A stretch of 64,000 nucleotides of DNA from Burhinus oedicnemus (GCA_008921705.1 VFFE01008906.1:2011146-2075145), one strand, 5' to 3'. Counted from the stretch's first letter, positions 46,101 to 61,584 are shown. Numbers and translations are program-made. Notes: generated from the sequence alone by a model not told the origin.

Positions 46101-49100
46101 ACGGCTTGTACAAACCAGCGTGGAGGACCACACACGTGGAGCAGGACTGGGAGCAATATTATTCCTACATGACACTTCTCCCATGAAAACATGGCTCCTC
46201 CGAGCATCCTTAACAGCCCAAAAATTTGCCATGCAAAAATGGAAATCTCCACTAATCCCTTGGATCAAAGAGAGGCTTAAAGCTTTAGGGATTTGGCTAT
46301 CCTAGGAAAGATGTTCTTACAGAATTGTATACATGTTAGACCCGTTCACTTATGAGGTTTTTCAAATAGCATATAAAAAAAAAAGTAGTACACTAGGTTT
46401 ATCCTTTAAAATGGCAATATGCTGCATGTGAAGTCTGATGTTTTTATATGAATTATATAATTAGTACTTGGACAAAAAGAGCAATAAAAATTTGTAGCTT
46501 TTTCATTGTATAAGTGCAGATATAACTTTTAAGAAAAAGCTGGATTTCCGCCAAGAAAAAAGCTTGTAGTAAAAATTCTTCAGGGGAAAAGTATCATGTC
46601 CTCTTCAGCTTGTAAAATCCCAATTATTCTTGAAGGTGAGCAAAGAGCTGGGGAGTATCAGTTAAAGTTGTCAATGCTATTGCAATGCAAACAGTAAACT
46701 GCAAAAAAAGTAAATTTTAGTGGACTAAGTAAAATGCATTTTAACATGGCATCTTAAAAAATTATACCTACCAGGTATCATGATACCACAGTTTATCCAT
46801 TATGCTTTATAAATAATCTCTCATGAGCCAAAGAGTATGAGATTATATACGCAACAGTTACCATGAATATAATGACCAAATCGGTTATCACTGCTGACAT
46901 GTGAGGGGCACAACCTTTTAATGCAGTAACAAAGCACTTTTACTAGAAATAACAATTATTTCAGAGCTGATATAGTAAGCTGTGATTCTGCAAAGATTAC
47001 TAGTCTGCCCTATATACAGATAATTGCATATGAGACACACAGGAATTTTTCAGCACATCATCCACTTTGTAAAATAATTTGTATTTCAGAAAAAAAGCCA
47101 AAATAAAAACAACAAAAACAACTCCCCTCCCTTACAAGACAGCCCTATCTTCAACTGCAGAGAAGAAGTACTCGAGTTGTGAAAAGCAGACATGTAACAG
47201 GAAGGCAGACCAGAGAATAAAAGCTCTGCACAGACAATGATAAATTGAAATTGCAAATTAAAAGTCTTCTCAAATTCCTGAAGCTACCTCAAAAGCTGTG
47301 GTACGAGCCCATTCAGGAACTGCAATGGTGGCATTTGGATTCTAGGCACAAGCATGAAGTGTTCGCTGCCAGCAGTAATGGGGTTTGGTGAACAAAAGGA
47401 GGAGGAAAATACTACTAACTTTTTAACTTAAAAAAAAAAAAGCAACCAACCAACATTCTGGGGTTCCATATTTCCTGTACCCCAAATGCTCAGAGAAGCA
47501 CAACCCTCAGATTCAGTTGCAAACGTATGCCTTGAAGTACTGGAGGTTATAAAATTCAGAGAACAGGACAATAATACACTATATTAATCTATTTAACAGC
47601 TTCTTACATGTTTTGGCAAAGGAAACGGTAAGAAATACACAGAATTACCTTCAATTTTCACAAACTTCTAGGCCATATTTTTTTTTTTTTTAGACTACAT
47701 GAACACCCATCACTGTACTTTTATTCACCTGATCTAGGATTACCTTAGTTTTCTGCGTCATCCAAAACCTTACTATGACAGCAAATCCATATCCAAAAAA
47801 TTCAAATACTCACACACACTTTTCAATGTCCCCACTCAACAAGACATCCTATAGGGCATCCTTTGCAATAGCAGTGTTTTAATTTTTATGAGTCAGCCAG
47901 CCTGCTCACTGAAGTGGCGCTCCCTCAGGAAAACATTCAAATGAGCTCTTCTATTAAATTAAAAAAAATATATCTGGCTGCAGTTGTTTAACACGCACTT
48001 GAGTTTCTTTTACAAGAGGGCATCCCTTCAGTATTTAGAGGGAGCATGTTCCCATACCGTTCAATTATTTTCTTGCTAGAGAAGTAACAGACCTCTGAAA
48101 TGAAGGTTAACTATTTTTGACATACAAAACCAGTGTCTGAAGATATTTAGGACACCACTCATCATTAACGACAATATTGCATTTATACGTATTCTACAAG
48201 TGTGGAATTTGGTGAAGAAAAATGACCGTAGGCTGCAAAAGCATGTTTAAAAATGGATGGTATTATAATTCAGTAATATTAAGTCCAAGTGAGGAGAAAA
48301 CCACACCAATCTTAACTCTACGGTCTGCCTTTTACTAACTTAGAAACCACACAAGCATTTTATTGAAGGGTACTACTGTTAAAAAGGATGATCTGGAATA
48401 GAGGAAGGTTTGTGCGTCCTTCGCAGGACTCATGAGGGCATGCTGGCTCTCTCTTTTACTCTAAAACACCAGGCAGTTTTGGCTAAGACCTTTCAAAGAC
48501 TATGAGGATGCCTGCACTGGAGAGAGGTGGGGAGATCTCCCTTAGATCCCCTACCACTCCCTCATCCCCTTACATATATTTTTGTAAACCAAAGAGTTTA
48601 GTTTCATGAGCTGTAAGTGACTCCAGATGAAGATGCACAGAGATGTGCTTCCAGGTCATAATGACACATTTACCAGCCTACACTGGGAAATCCTAACACC
48701 AGGCTTGCTGGGACCATGGATTTATGCTCTGAGCATCCTGTCCCTCTTATAAACAAGAACAGTTACCACAAACTAGCTATACCACACAGCTGGAGTCGGG
48801 ACCATCAAACGCACAGCACAGCAGCACCAAGGAGTAACAGATCAGGACAACAGCGTTCAAGGCTGTGACAGAGACAGGCAGCAAAGGACAGTGAAAACAT
48901 CCAGCGACAGAGAAGTCTGCTCTTCCATGGATCAGGAAGAGAAACGCAGTGTCATTTTCACACAGCACAATCTGAACACAATCAGACAAAAGAAAAAAAA
49001 AAAATTGTGTTGTTTCCAATCAGAGGGGAAAAAAGTCAATAAAGCCAATTATCAGTGCTTTGGTAGGCTTCCAATCCCAAAAAGCAAATAAAATCTTCCC

Positions 49101-52100
49101 CTTTTGTGTGCATGTGCTTTGTTGATAAGTAAAGGAAGAAAGATACTTCCTTTAAAAAAGCAGGAAAAAAAAAATATAGAGAGATTTCTCACTATCAGCC
49201 TTTACTTTCAGCCACTCATGAAAACCAGCATCTTGTACAGTTCAAATGCACAGGCAGTAAGAGATTTCATTTCAATACCACAGACGGCAGTCTGAAAAGC
49301 AGTGCCAGGCAGGTCAATGATATCCGAAATTTAACAAGCTCCTGCACAAGCCTCTACGCGGATGTGCAGGACAACACACTACGTTTCACAGTACTCTGTT
49401 GCAGAAGGACTGACGTTCATGCAATTATTAAGAAATCAATTGAGAACTGTGTGCAGTTGTTCAGCCTTTTAATGCTGTGAAGGCTGCATTCACAACTGTC
49501 TGCAGAAACAAGATCTCCAGTGTTTGCTTAATTCTTGTACTTGAAAGGAAGAGTTTCAGATGACAACAGAAGAAAAGAGACTGATAATGGGAAGCAAGAA
49601 TTTGTTGGGGTATAATTCAAATGTGAAACCATTAATTAAATATGCAAAGTACTTCCAGAAGCAGCAGTGGATAGACAAAACTCAAATCCTCTGTCTACCG
49701 TAAACAAGTGTGAACACACAGAATAAATATATCCACCTTCCAAACTGGGATTTGACTTTCTAATCCCTTGTCTTCAGATTTTGCATTTGCCTCTTTCTTA
49801 AACACATGGTCTATGAAGGATGTCTCTGCAAGATTAAGACAAGAAGTAAATATTTCAGTATTTAAAAAAGAATAGGGGAAAATTATTTGTTATTTAAGTT
49901 TTCTTGAAGTCCTCAGAACACAGAAAACAGCTTCTGCTCCTGTTTAATACAGAGGATTTACTGGTATGTAAGTAAACAGTGCTTGTTGTTACAAAACAGA
50001 CAGCAGAGAGCTCTGACAAGCTCAAAACAATTCTAGGCACAATTCATAGGGTTTCAGATAAAACAGGTGAAAGGAGGAGTTGAATGGTTTAAAGCAGTTT
50101 GTGTAGGAGAGGAGAGAGCACTGCATGCAATTTCATTATTACTTAAATATCTGTGTAGTACGTAGGAGTAGCATGGAAAAGAATCCCACTGCGCTGGACA
50201 CTGTAAACAAGGAGCAAGAGCAGTCTCCTCCAAAAAGTCTATCATTAAAGTATAAAATAGGAGATAAACAAATACTAGCACAAGGTCAAACAGAAGACAA
50301 TTTGCAATTCCTATTAAAATGAATTTTACTTCTGTTGAACCCACCAGAAAACTGAAAAAAGGTTTAACGATAAACACTATGACTACTATCACCCAGTCCT
50401 TATAAAATGCTGCTCGTTTCAGGCATCAGGATTGGTTTTCAGAAGATGGAGGGTACCATAATCCTCATTTTACATATGGGCAAACAGACAACTAAACATA
50501 ATTGCAGTAGATTCCAGATTAAAATAGATCAGCCTGCAGCCCCTCAACACAATGAATCATCCTCAGCTTGAAAGGTGGTTTTATAAAAGCAGATCCAGTC
50601 GGTTGAGGTCTATGCAGCAAGTCTGTAGCATTGGCAAAACATACTGTGCTTACAGACAAGATGGGTCCTCAGACACTGCGGGGCTCCTGACACAAGCAGT
50701 TTTATGAGGAAAAGGAGGTATGCCCTTTTGGGGGAGTTTTATGGGAAAAAGGGATATGCAGACAGATCAGGATAAATCTTATATATACAAACTGACAAGG
50801 AGAGACATGCAGTGATTGATGTTGTATGTAATAAACACAACTGGTAAGAGTCTAGACAGGCTTTCACTGCGTAAATATCAAATTATATGAAACATGCTGG
50901 AGGGGACTTGCAGCAGCCTCTAATTTTAAGATTCTACCCAAAGTTTAAAAGAAAGGCAGCGATACCCTCCCTGGCTCCTTCCCCAAATAGATTCTGCTGA
51001 TTTGCCTAACCAGACAAATCAGATAAACCCTGTGGTTTATAAATACCTTTCAAGCTTATTCTCAGTAGGTAAACTGAGAAAAACCATGGGTTTGGGGTTT
51101 TTTCCCCTGCAGAAAAAGTGGGTGAGGGAGGAGAGAGTCCCGTTCTCCATGTAACCTATTCATCCTTCTTCATACTCATGGTGAGCTACAAAACTGAGTT
51201 GTGCCCAGCACTGTCACTGTCCTGCCCAGTGCACACTGGATGGCTGTTTTCCCCCCGGAGAACAACATGAAAATAGTTTCCCACTGCATTATTCCCAAAC
51301 ATTTTTTGCCTAATCAATTGAAACACAAAGTTCACTGCTCTGGCCACAACCTTCTGCTCTGTAAACACTTCACACAAAGCACATCTGAAACATCAATCCT
51401 TTATCATCTAATTTCAGAAATATTTTGCAACTATCAGTACCGCAGTTAAACTACTTTTCCTTTTGTGATGGATAACAAAACCAGAAGGCACACACGATAC
51501 ATAAACTGATGATGAAAGTTAACCAAAAGATTTGGGGGTCTGAAACGGGGGTTTGATCTTTTGCTCAATGAAGCCACCCACAACATGAATGCAGCTCACC
51601 TTGAACACAGGGAGGAGAACTGCAGAGGGATGACTAGAATCATACCAAGAAAACTGAAACTGTAAGAATGAGAGATGCTTCCTCTCAAATCATTCATCTC
51701 AGGCATGAAGATAAATCACTGGGTTTTTTTGCTTGACACAAAGCCATCAGGTGTAACTCACCTGTCTCACAACAAGCTACCTCTTTGTGCCTGCACATCT
51801 GTGATGCTCCAGCCATGGAAGGAAGTCAAGAATGTGGAATTAAATTAAATTAAATACTTCCCTGCATAGCCTGCTCTTTAGGTTGATTCACTCAAAAAAT
51901 TTGCTCACCCACGCCCGCCTCCTTTCCCTTTCTCTCCTTCTACAGGGAAAACTTGGATAATGAAGGTGTTAGCAAACCCATCTGGAGATGCTGGAATTGC
52001 TTCAGGAGGTTCTCTGATGGATAAATACCGGCACAACAGTGAGTTTTTAACAACGGGAAATAGCATACCTGAATCTCACTAAGTAAAGTTAGTATTTAAA

Positions 52101-55100
52101 GCAACTTAGTACTTTCAATCTACTTATCAGAATAAGATTTTCTTTTCAGCCAAAGCACTTAAAACACATGCACTTCAACCACAACCAGCTTGAGGGCCCA
52201 AAGTTACACACATGCTAAGCGGTTCTGGTGAAAGACGACCAAAACTACCAGCAAAGGCTTTCGGACCAGCAGCAAAACAGCCAGCTTGCTACAAGTACTT
52301 CCATGGAGTCCATTCACCATGTTGGGCCAAAAGCAGCATTGTGTGTTTATTTTATTAACAGCAAGTTCATTTATCTTAAGTATATCTGACATCACCATCA
52401 TTCAACATCAGATACCATTCTCCTGCTCTGGTCTCCTCCCCTCCTTTGGGCTTCCAGTAAAATTAGACCTTGAATTAAACTTCCAGTAAAATAATTACAG
52501 TTGGCAGGTATTTTTCAACACTGATTTGGAAGCCAAGAAACCAAACCAAAACAAAACCAAATCAAGCATTACTCAACTTTTGTCAGAAACAACTTGTTAT
52601 GTAGACCATGTATTTTCACTGGTGGATGGTTTTCCTCTACCACTACTTTATGTGCTCTGTGAACTTCACAAAAGCACTGGTCAGACAGCTTACTAAATTC
52701 TCCTACAATAAAATAGGGACAAAAGAATATTAAGTCCTTCAAAACAACAACAAAAAAATGACAACCGAGAGAAAAAAACAATGCTCAAAAACAATGGATA
52801 TTTTTTGTGGAGAAAACAATGAAAAGAAAAAGGAAAGCAAAAAGTAACAACGACCTAATCCTTTTCCAAATCACATCTTCCACTGGGGAAGACTGGCTTT
52901 GGAGGCTTTCTTCATATCCACAGGTTGAGAAAAAAAGGCACTCTGTCTCAGACTCCTGGCCAAGAGACGGACACCTGGGGCTGGACAGGAAAATACTGAA
53001 TTTACCTCCAACCTGCTCAATCTTCTCCACAGCTGATGATAAAGACATGGCACAAATTGTTACTCTCAGTTTCTGCACAAAGTAGGAAACACGTATTTAA
53101 ATTCAAGTAATGTAAATTCTCAGTGAGGCAACCTAAATCATCTTCTCCATTTTTACTGGCAGCTATTTTATTAAAGAAAGCTCCTTTGTAATCAGTTGGT
53201 AACCATTAAATCATGTTGATCTTCATGTAAATATAGCTTTCTCTTGCTAAAAACAGAACTTCTTTTTGCAAACCCAGAGGATACACTGTTCCTAATAGAT
53301 AATTTCATAGCTTCCCATACATTTACCATAATTCCCAATGGTTCATTTCGTTTTTGTCAGAAAATGTTTCTTATTTAGGACATATTATCTTATTTTGATA
53401 CATGTCAAACTGCAGTCAAATACAACACTTTGCCCTAATTTCTACCATGCTGCTTCTAAAATAAGCCCTGCCTGTAGCACTGTGTAGATCTTTAGGAAGT
53501 CTTCTGCACGGGACCAGACCAACGTCAAAAGACAGAAAGGACATACGTTCAGTGGTTTTACTTCCAAGTCTTTGGGTTAAATACCCTTCTTTCTCTTGTA
53601 CTACCCTTGGGATCTCACTGCTCGTTACTCTATCACAAGCTCTGAAGGCTGAGACACACAGGTGCCCATACCCCATAATTCGGCTCTTCCTTGCTTGGAG
53701 ATGAGCACATAAAACTACTGTGCTCACAGTGAACAAGCCTGGAGCAGGACCGCTGCACAACATTTCCCTTTAGGAAGGAACTGCCATAGTACAGTTTCTT
53801 CTCATCCAGACAATCCTTTCCAAAAGTTTTGGAGTTTTGCACTCAAGGGTTTTTTCCCAGTTGAAATGTGAAACCAGAGAACAGCAAAAAAAATTATGTG
53901 GTAGCCCTGTCTGAGTTTCTTCAGATCCCTGACCAAGGCTGACACTGTTCTAAGCATTCGCAAGATCCCCTCCTCCCACCAAACCTTCATGGCGGACTCA
54001 CTAACCCTAGTGCTCTTGATTTATGGGATGACTCATATGAACACAGAGAGCTAAAGAACACTGCTCGTTCTCGGCATTACACTGCTCTTGAAGAGGGAAA
54101 TGTTAGTGCCACATGGAAGAGTCAACAGTGCATCTGCGTTGACCACCCGGCATCTACATAAAAGGAGCACGTGAAACATCGGATGAGTCAAGAGAGTCCC
54201 CCCAAACCCTTGGGATAGGCTTTATGGCTCTGGAAAGGCAGTAAAGCAGTAACAGCCTTTCATATCCCATGTTACATTTTTGCCATATAATACAGTTCTA
54301 TTTTCTAGCAATTCTATGGGGGAATATTATGAAGAAAAAAAATGTATGTATCACTCCATCAATTTGCACAATATCTGGGGAATAATACAAGGGGGTTAAA
54401 AAAACAAGGTTGAAGGAAAAACCAGCAGCTTTCACATGCAGAAGCACAACAGACAGGAGCCAGAGTCTTTCACTCGATTCCTAAGAAGTCTCCATCACCA
54501 TCATCACTTTCTTTTGCATGCACATGATATAACAAGCTCTTCAGATTAATTTAGTCCATATATACTATGTAGGTGTTTGCTAAAACACTAGTGCCAGTAT
54601 CCAGTCAAAAAAATGAGCATTCTTTCTACTTTATTGAATTAAAAAATTGTAAAAAGAGGTCACAGGAAAATTCCACAAGAGAGAGAACTCCATTTTCAGA
54701 AGTATTTTGAATTAGTTCATCTCTGGTTTATTTTTCACCAGAAGCAAGGCTGCCATCAGAAAGCTGTTTCCTTCTGTCATTGCTAATTCAGCACTCGTTT
54801 TATTCCCCCACTTTATAGTTGCCCCTTCCTCGTTTTGTACTCATTGCTGCCTTCGGAGGACGATGAGTAGGGGCAGGAGGAAAATTGAGATGGGAGGCCT
54901 TGGCTTTCTGAACAGCCGCCTCAGGAAGCGGAGCATTTAACAAACACACTGAAATGCTGATCTTTACTTTTCAGGTCAGTTAGCCAAAGATGGGATGTAC
55001 AGAAAGGAAAAAGTGACATCCTAACAACCCCTAAGGTTTCAAAAACAATGCTGTCCATCCAGAAAAAGAAAATCATACCTACCACTTCTTCCTCTGTCCA

Positions 55101-57934
55101 CATCTACCATTTCTTTCTAGTCCCACACTCTTTTAAAAATACAAGGTCTTTAACAAAAAGTGAACAAGATTTGACTGCAAACATCCTTTGCCAGCACAAC
55201 TCTCAAAATTGCCTAAGGGCTTAAGATACTCAGATGCTTTAACTAATAATCGAACAGGACATTGCATTTCGTAGGTGGCTCTGAGACCTTTGGCAGGATT
55301 CTTTTTCTCCTCACATATACACGGTGAAGTGGATGGATCATTCTGGAGATGAGTCACTACTGAAACAACAGAATAAACTCCCATGAAATGCTGTGGGGTT
55401 TGTATTTAACATTCTCCAGCTCCTTTTTCGGAATATTTGGCAAGGCTCTGGCAAATGCTCCTCCCACAGAAATCAAGCGGCAATTTTATTTGTCGGTGAA
55501 ATAAACCTTAAAGTGCTTAAATATTCATTTCAGCCTCCACTTATCTTCTCCTTCTGCTTCCAGTTTGCTCCCTCCCAAAGCTGACAAAGGAGAAAGGAAA
55601 GCCACCACCAACAAGGCAACTGCTGACAGCAAGACGACAACCAAGATGAGTTTCCAAAGCCCCAGACCACAGGAGATGCTCAAGCAGTTTCGCTACTGTA
55701 GCTGCTTCACGCTTCTGAAGATCACACCAGACAAAATGCTTGAATATATACAATGCTTGAATGTTTACATTGGCTTTCACTTCTAAAGGGTTCGGTAGGA
55801 ACATCTTTTGGCTATACGCCAATTAACATGTTGGGGGGGGGGGGCAGGCAGCGAAGTGAAAGTAAAGGATAAGTGAGTCTTTGGTGCACAAGGCAAAGCA
55901 AAAGCAGCCAGTAGAAATCAAACCTAAGCCCAGTGCTTAGTGCTGCCATGGTCTATTTGCTGGTTACCTGCTTCACCAATACATACCTATACACACTGAC
56001 TTAAGCCCAGACTCCACAATAATCATTGTGATCTAATTCAATTTGCACATAAATCACTTATTAACTCAGAATATGTAAAAGGTCCCAAGCCTGGAATCAC
56101 AGGTAGTGCCTCTGTCTGTCACCCACACTAATCTCAGGGACATCACGGGACACTGGGTACCTAATTGGGCAGCTGGCCTGCACTGCAGTCTGCTCTACTG
56201 TATCTTCATACATACTACTACATACTTAAAAGCTACAATAAACATTATTATTCATGTTACAAATATACCTTCAGTTATCACATATACCTTATGCTACAGA
56301 CACTTGTGCCTTTGATTAGAGTTACTTTTCAGAAGCATGGGCATTTATATTATTACTGCTCTCACATCTGCACAGAGTATATAATTTCTTTTGCATCAGC
56401 AGATACTGTGACTAAGTAGTGTTAAGAGTGAAACGGGTATCGCAGCAATCGATGTTTTGTGCAAGTCATCTTACCCACAGGATTTTGCACAGTCCCGTGG
56501 TAACGGATGAGCAGCAGAAATGGGTGGGAGCTGCAGATGGGCATCGGCAGCCACAAACCCGCATCCAAGTGGCGCACAGCAGATGGCCATCCACCGCTGG
56601 CTTTGATACCCAGTCAAACACCATTTTGTACCACTACCAAGTGATATGCAGTACCTTCTGTGATGAAAAAATGTATGTGTGTGTATACGCACACAAATAA
56701 TCAGTGCCTTCCATTGAGTTCAGAATTCACATAAGGAGAATCTTTATGCAGGTATTTTCTTATAAGTTTGCATTTCTCTTTTGTTTTGTATTTTTGCTTC
56801 TGTTCACATTAAATGAGTAAAACTACATTCTACTTGGCTTACAAAGCATTCACTTTTTTAAAAAAGCTGATGTGAACTTGTTTGAAGGACAGAAACACAG
56901 AAAAGAAACAGCAGAGCTCTGACCATTCACTAGACTCACACTTGTTCAACCGCACACCCAGCATAAAGGCATGACTCTGAATCCGCAAATCCTACATTTA
57001 TTTTTGTCACATAAACTGAAAGCAAACCTCAGCCAGGTCTAGTGGCAATTAAAAGTAAGGAGGGGACTTTGAAGGATGGCATGCAGTCACAGGCTGCAGT
57101 AGTCTCACTCATCTTAAAGACCAGAGGCATTTCTGGTGGCTGGACATTACAATCCCTTTATGCTTAAAGAGCTGCTAGTTAATCACTTCTGTCATTATAT
57201 GTTGTCCTGAGCTAAGGGAGGAATCTGATGGAGAACAGAATACATTGTTAATTGAATACAAAAGTTAAATTTGGACTAAAAAAAATACTATTCTGATTGG
57301 CTGTGCACAAGGTGAAGAGGCAGGAAACATGAGGAAAAATGCTACTTGCAGACTTTGGGTGAAAAGTGCAATCTTAAAAAAAGTGACCAATTCTAAACGT
57401 AACTTTATTTTTCCCTGGCTTAAGAGAGACTTAAAATAAGGGTTTTTTACCAAAACAAATCATTAAGTATATAAACATGAAAATGAGTTTTCACACTAGC
57501 AAACATTTTGTACACCATAGTCACTAAGTAATAACATGCTAGGAGCAAGTGCACTCACATAGTGCTCAAAATTCACTCCTTCAATTAGTCAGTCCTCTAA
57601 CAGATGATAATACATCATTCCTCGGAGACTGCAAAAATACTAGCACTTCTTTTAGCACTCATCTGACAGGAAGACAAGAAAACACTGTAAAAGAAATGAA
57701 AGACAGGCAATCCCCCCTTTCAACCCAACAGAACAGTTGCTCCTTTTTATGAACGGGGGAAATACTTCACAATTTCACTGAGCGCTCAGTTTGTCCCCAT
57801 GTGCTGCATAGAGCTGGTTTGCATTTTCATACCATTTCACATACAGGAAACCAAAGGACAAGTAGCACAGCACAGGCAAAAGGTGGCTCCACCTTTCCAG
57901 CCCTCTGCTCTTATATGTGTGGCAGAAACAGGCC
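43139..57934. other. Unique sequence, no confirmed gene
   Basis: This long stretch has no recognisable transposable element and no ORF matching a known protein. Simple tracts include a T-run near 47681-47692 and a 12-G run at 55833-55844. Two weak exon-like signals on the minus strand, at 44828-44868 and 54800-54948, are listed elsewhere as unproven. It could be further leader intron of C1orf21 or sequence upstream of it. Confidence 0.45.
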
Positions 57935-58003
57935 TTGGGTTTTGGTGGGTTTGTTTTGGGGGGTTTTTTTGTTTGGTTTTTGTTTTGTTTTGGGTTTTTT
58001 TGG
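57935..58003. repeat. 69-base tract of only G and T
   Basis: Every base on the plus strand from 57935 to 58003 is G or T, with G-runs of three to six separated by T-runs. It is not a regular microsatellite. Confidence 0.95.
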
Positions 58004-61000
58004 ACAGCAAACTTTCATTATATTCCTCTGCTTTCCAGAACTGTTGTTATCCAATAAGCTCAGCAGGGGATGTACAGAAACAAATAAAGAGGCAACTCCT
58101 TCTCCAGGAAGCCTGCAGCGGAACCTCCCGTTCCCCCAAGCCATTCTGCACAGACCCCACAAGCCCACACAAGACTTTAAAGATGAGCTGACAATGCAGA
58201 ATTATTCTCAACAACTACATCGGGTCAGACTAAAGGTCTGTTTCATCCTGCAACCAACAGAAACCAAAAGCGGTACCTGGGAAAGGGTGTAGGAATACAG
58301 ACCAAGTAAACAATGAAACCACCATGTAATGCTCTCTCGTACCCCCACCCAAGTACAGGGACAACTTTCTCCTCTTCAATTCAAGGTGTAACTAAAGTTG
58401 TACTAAATGCAACACAGCAAGCCAACATGGATTGACCATCATGGCACAGGGTTGCCTATCAGGCTCTCCTGCCCATTTCCTTGTTCCCCACTCACCCTTG
58501 GTTGCTCCTGTCTTCCTCGTGAGCTTTAGGAAGCCAACCTCTGCCAAAAGTCACGACTGTGCTTCCCAGAACGACACCTGATCTCGTGTGGAGTTTCCTT
58601 GTGCCAACATAACATAATTAGTAACGTGACAAGGGGGAAATTTAAGAAAAGCAAACCAAAACAGAAAATGGTGTTAGTGCTGGTGAAAGGAAGCTTCATT
58701 AATAAAATCATTTTGACCTACAAGTAAAGTTAACCAAGGAGCTTCCTTAAAGGTGGGGTTTTTTTTGAGTTTAAGCTTTTAGCATTTTATATATTTAGAA
58801 ACTCTTTAAAAATGTTAAACCAGTAAAGAAAACACCCATGACGCAACTTTATGTTGCCTAGGACTTTGCAGATACTACACACATGAACTTCCCCACTCAA
58901 AACCAACACTAAAGCACTTAGTCTTGGATACGGGGCCATACTGCAGCAGGCACAGTGCCTCACCTCCATTACATCTGCTGGCTTACAAGACAGCTCCTGT
59001 TCTTTGGTGTCCTGCCAGTACTTCTGTCAAATATACTGTGTGCCAACACAAGTGGCAACATGAAACTCTGAGGAAGTTCATGCTGGTTTGGGTTTTGCAG
59101 GTCTGCTGCGCAACACAAGACAGTAAGGGTGGTGGATATAAAGCAAATACAAACAAGCCTCGATCCTACAAAGCAGGCACGTTAGCAGGACCATTAACCA
59201 GTAAAAGCTACTGAAATCATGAGACTTGATGTATTCCCACAGCCAGTGTTTGCAAGGTCAGCCACTGCCCCCTCTTTCTCAACAGCATGTCAGTGCCATG
59301 ATGAGCCTATGATTTCTTCCATCAAGCCCTATCCCAGGTTCAACAAGTAAAGGCTCGTCCATAAAACTTCATCCCTACCCTTAGTTCTCCCTCAGAGACA
59401 TAATCCCAATTAGCTATAGTTAAGGTACCATGGTGAAATGGATTTTAATCAAATACAATTTATTTTTTTCTTGTTGCTGTTGCTTTGCCTTTTGCACACT
59501 TGTCTATTTGTCTGTCTTACAATTTCAAATATCGGAGTACAAACCAGAATTGCTGAGAATCAGGGAACTAACACAACTGGTGATTATTTTGTCATAATAC
59601 CAGTTATCTAAGTGGTTTGTGGTAGAAAGAGAGGTTTGGGGAACAAACAAAGGGTGCATACTGCTCCTAAGTGGAATATTAACATTTCTACCTGGAAAAG
59701 ATGACAGAAAGAATCAGTGAAATGCATTAAGTAAAATCACTGCAGTTCACAACTGGAGTATTTATAACCTTTTTGACTGACCTTTAATGCTTTAGAGTTG
59801 TAGAAAAACCCTAACTGCAGACCAAATTCTTTCCTTCCTCTTCTTCCTTGCCCATAGCTAGTGATATTGCTCATCAGGATTCAACTGGCAAATCTCCTGG
59901 CTGAATCCAACCCAACTGTATCTCACCCATTAAAAGAGAAGGGTGCATAAAGAGCCACGCACTACTCAGTGCCTCCCACAAGAACCTGGGGTGTCACTGG
60001 CATTGGGGGGTGACCAGTCCAAGACCCAGCTTTAGGATGTGACAGCACCACTGCCCCTGGTTACAGCCCACTGCCGGAGAGCAGGCTCTGTCCTCATTGT
60101 TTTGACAGGCTCATTTCTTGCATTGCCAGCTCTAAAAGGAAAAGCAATACAAAGCCCAGCATCCTGCACCGCAGCCTACGGAAAACAGCTCTGGGCCTCT
60201 CACTCAGAAAGCTTTTATTCATAATACACACCATATGAAGAACAGGAGAAGGAAGCATTTGATCAATTCTGCCCCCTTGAGCACACACACCTTGAGATAG
60301 TAACACAAAGTACGCGTGTGCCCTTACACAATTTCCTTTTCAACAGCAAGTGCCTTTTGGTTTTGTTAGTCCATGTCTTATTTTCTCCTGCTCACATTTC
60401 CAGCCTCATGCAATCAGCTGTTTAGCTCTTCACATTTCATTTCCAGCCCTCTACCTTGCCACCTCCTTGTTTAATACATTTACGAACTGACATACTATTC
60501 CTGCTCTCCATACCATTTCTCTGCTTACTGATACCAGCTCTTGATGGCAATGACCCAGAAACAATACGCCCAGGCTCGGCTCCTACCCCAAAACGAAAAG
60601 AGTTAGCTAACCTCACCTGCACAGCAGCGCTAAGAGTCCCTGCAGTCCCTTCCTGCTGGGCATCACAGTGGCCAACTATTACTCTGAACTTCTTTTTCAA
60701 TATTAATTTTTAATCCATGCTAAACCCAAGGTGCCTGCAGGCTCCAATCTGTATGAGGTAGGTAGGGGCTGTAGGAAGGGATGGGGGGTGACAGGGAGAT
60801 GAGGCTGGGGGACAACTGAAAGCCAGATGTGCAGGGGAGCTGTACACCTTCTAAAGAGGGCAATCAGAATGCCAGAAATGCATGTTTTCAGCTTACTTTG
60901 TACTTTCACACATCTGTGATTATGGCTTTAATGGTAACGTAAAGCCAAAAGAATCCTTCTTCTACGGCATTTAACAGTATTAAAAACCATTGGGCCTCTA

Positions 61001-61516
61001 AACATCCAGAAGCTAAATCCTAGACTTAGTAAGCTCAACAGCAAAATTTCTCCATGACTTCAGCAGTACCCAGTTTTGGCCCCAGGGTATTAAATGCAAG
61101 CACACACAGGGGCTAAAACTAATCTGCACTGATATTTACATAATTTCCCTATATGTAAACAAATCAACACAGCCACAATATTTGATTGTACTTCTGTCTT
61201 CCATGACCAATGAGTCAGAATTGCTTGTTTATAGTTATTAGCAACATAAACCTGCAATCAATCAGCACTGTCTTCACCCTGCAGAAGCAGGAGAGAATAG
61301 CTACAAAAGCCATCAGGAAATAGTAATGGACACCCCAGCCCCAGGACTGAACTGGGAGCATTAGTACTTGTTATAGACAGCAACCAGAAATACTCTTCTT
61401 CATAATTATGAACTTAAAAATAGTATTTGAAAATCAAATCTGTTATCAGAACAGAATTAAGATACTGAGGTTCAAGTTGATCAAGGGATTTAGAAAAATA
61501 ATCCAGATTTCACTCT

Positions 61517-61520
<4 letters not shown>
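58004..61520. other. Unique sequence, no gene seen
   Basis: No supported coding, RNA or transposon feature. Open frames near 60039-60309 and 60437-60713 match nothing I know. Confidence 0.5.
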
Positions 61521-61563
<43 letters not shown>

Positions 61564-61584
61564 NNNNNNNNNNNNNNNNNNNNG

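Noticed and set aside
50054..50392. 112-codon hydrophobic minus-strand ORF
   Set aside because: Leu/Phe-rich product typical of AT-rich DNA, with no homology recognised and no exon structure.
55541..55822. Overlapping ORFs on both strands
   Set aside because: No recognisable protein on either strand and no convincing splice sites. One runs into the sequence beside the 12-G run.
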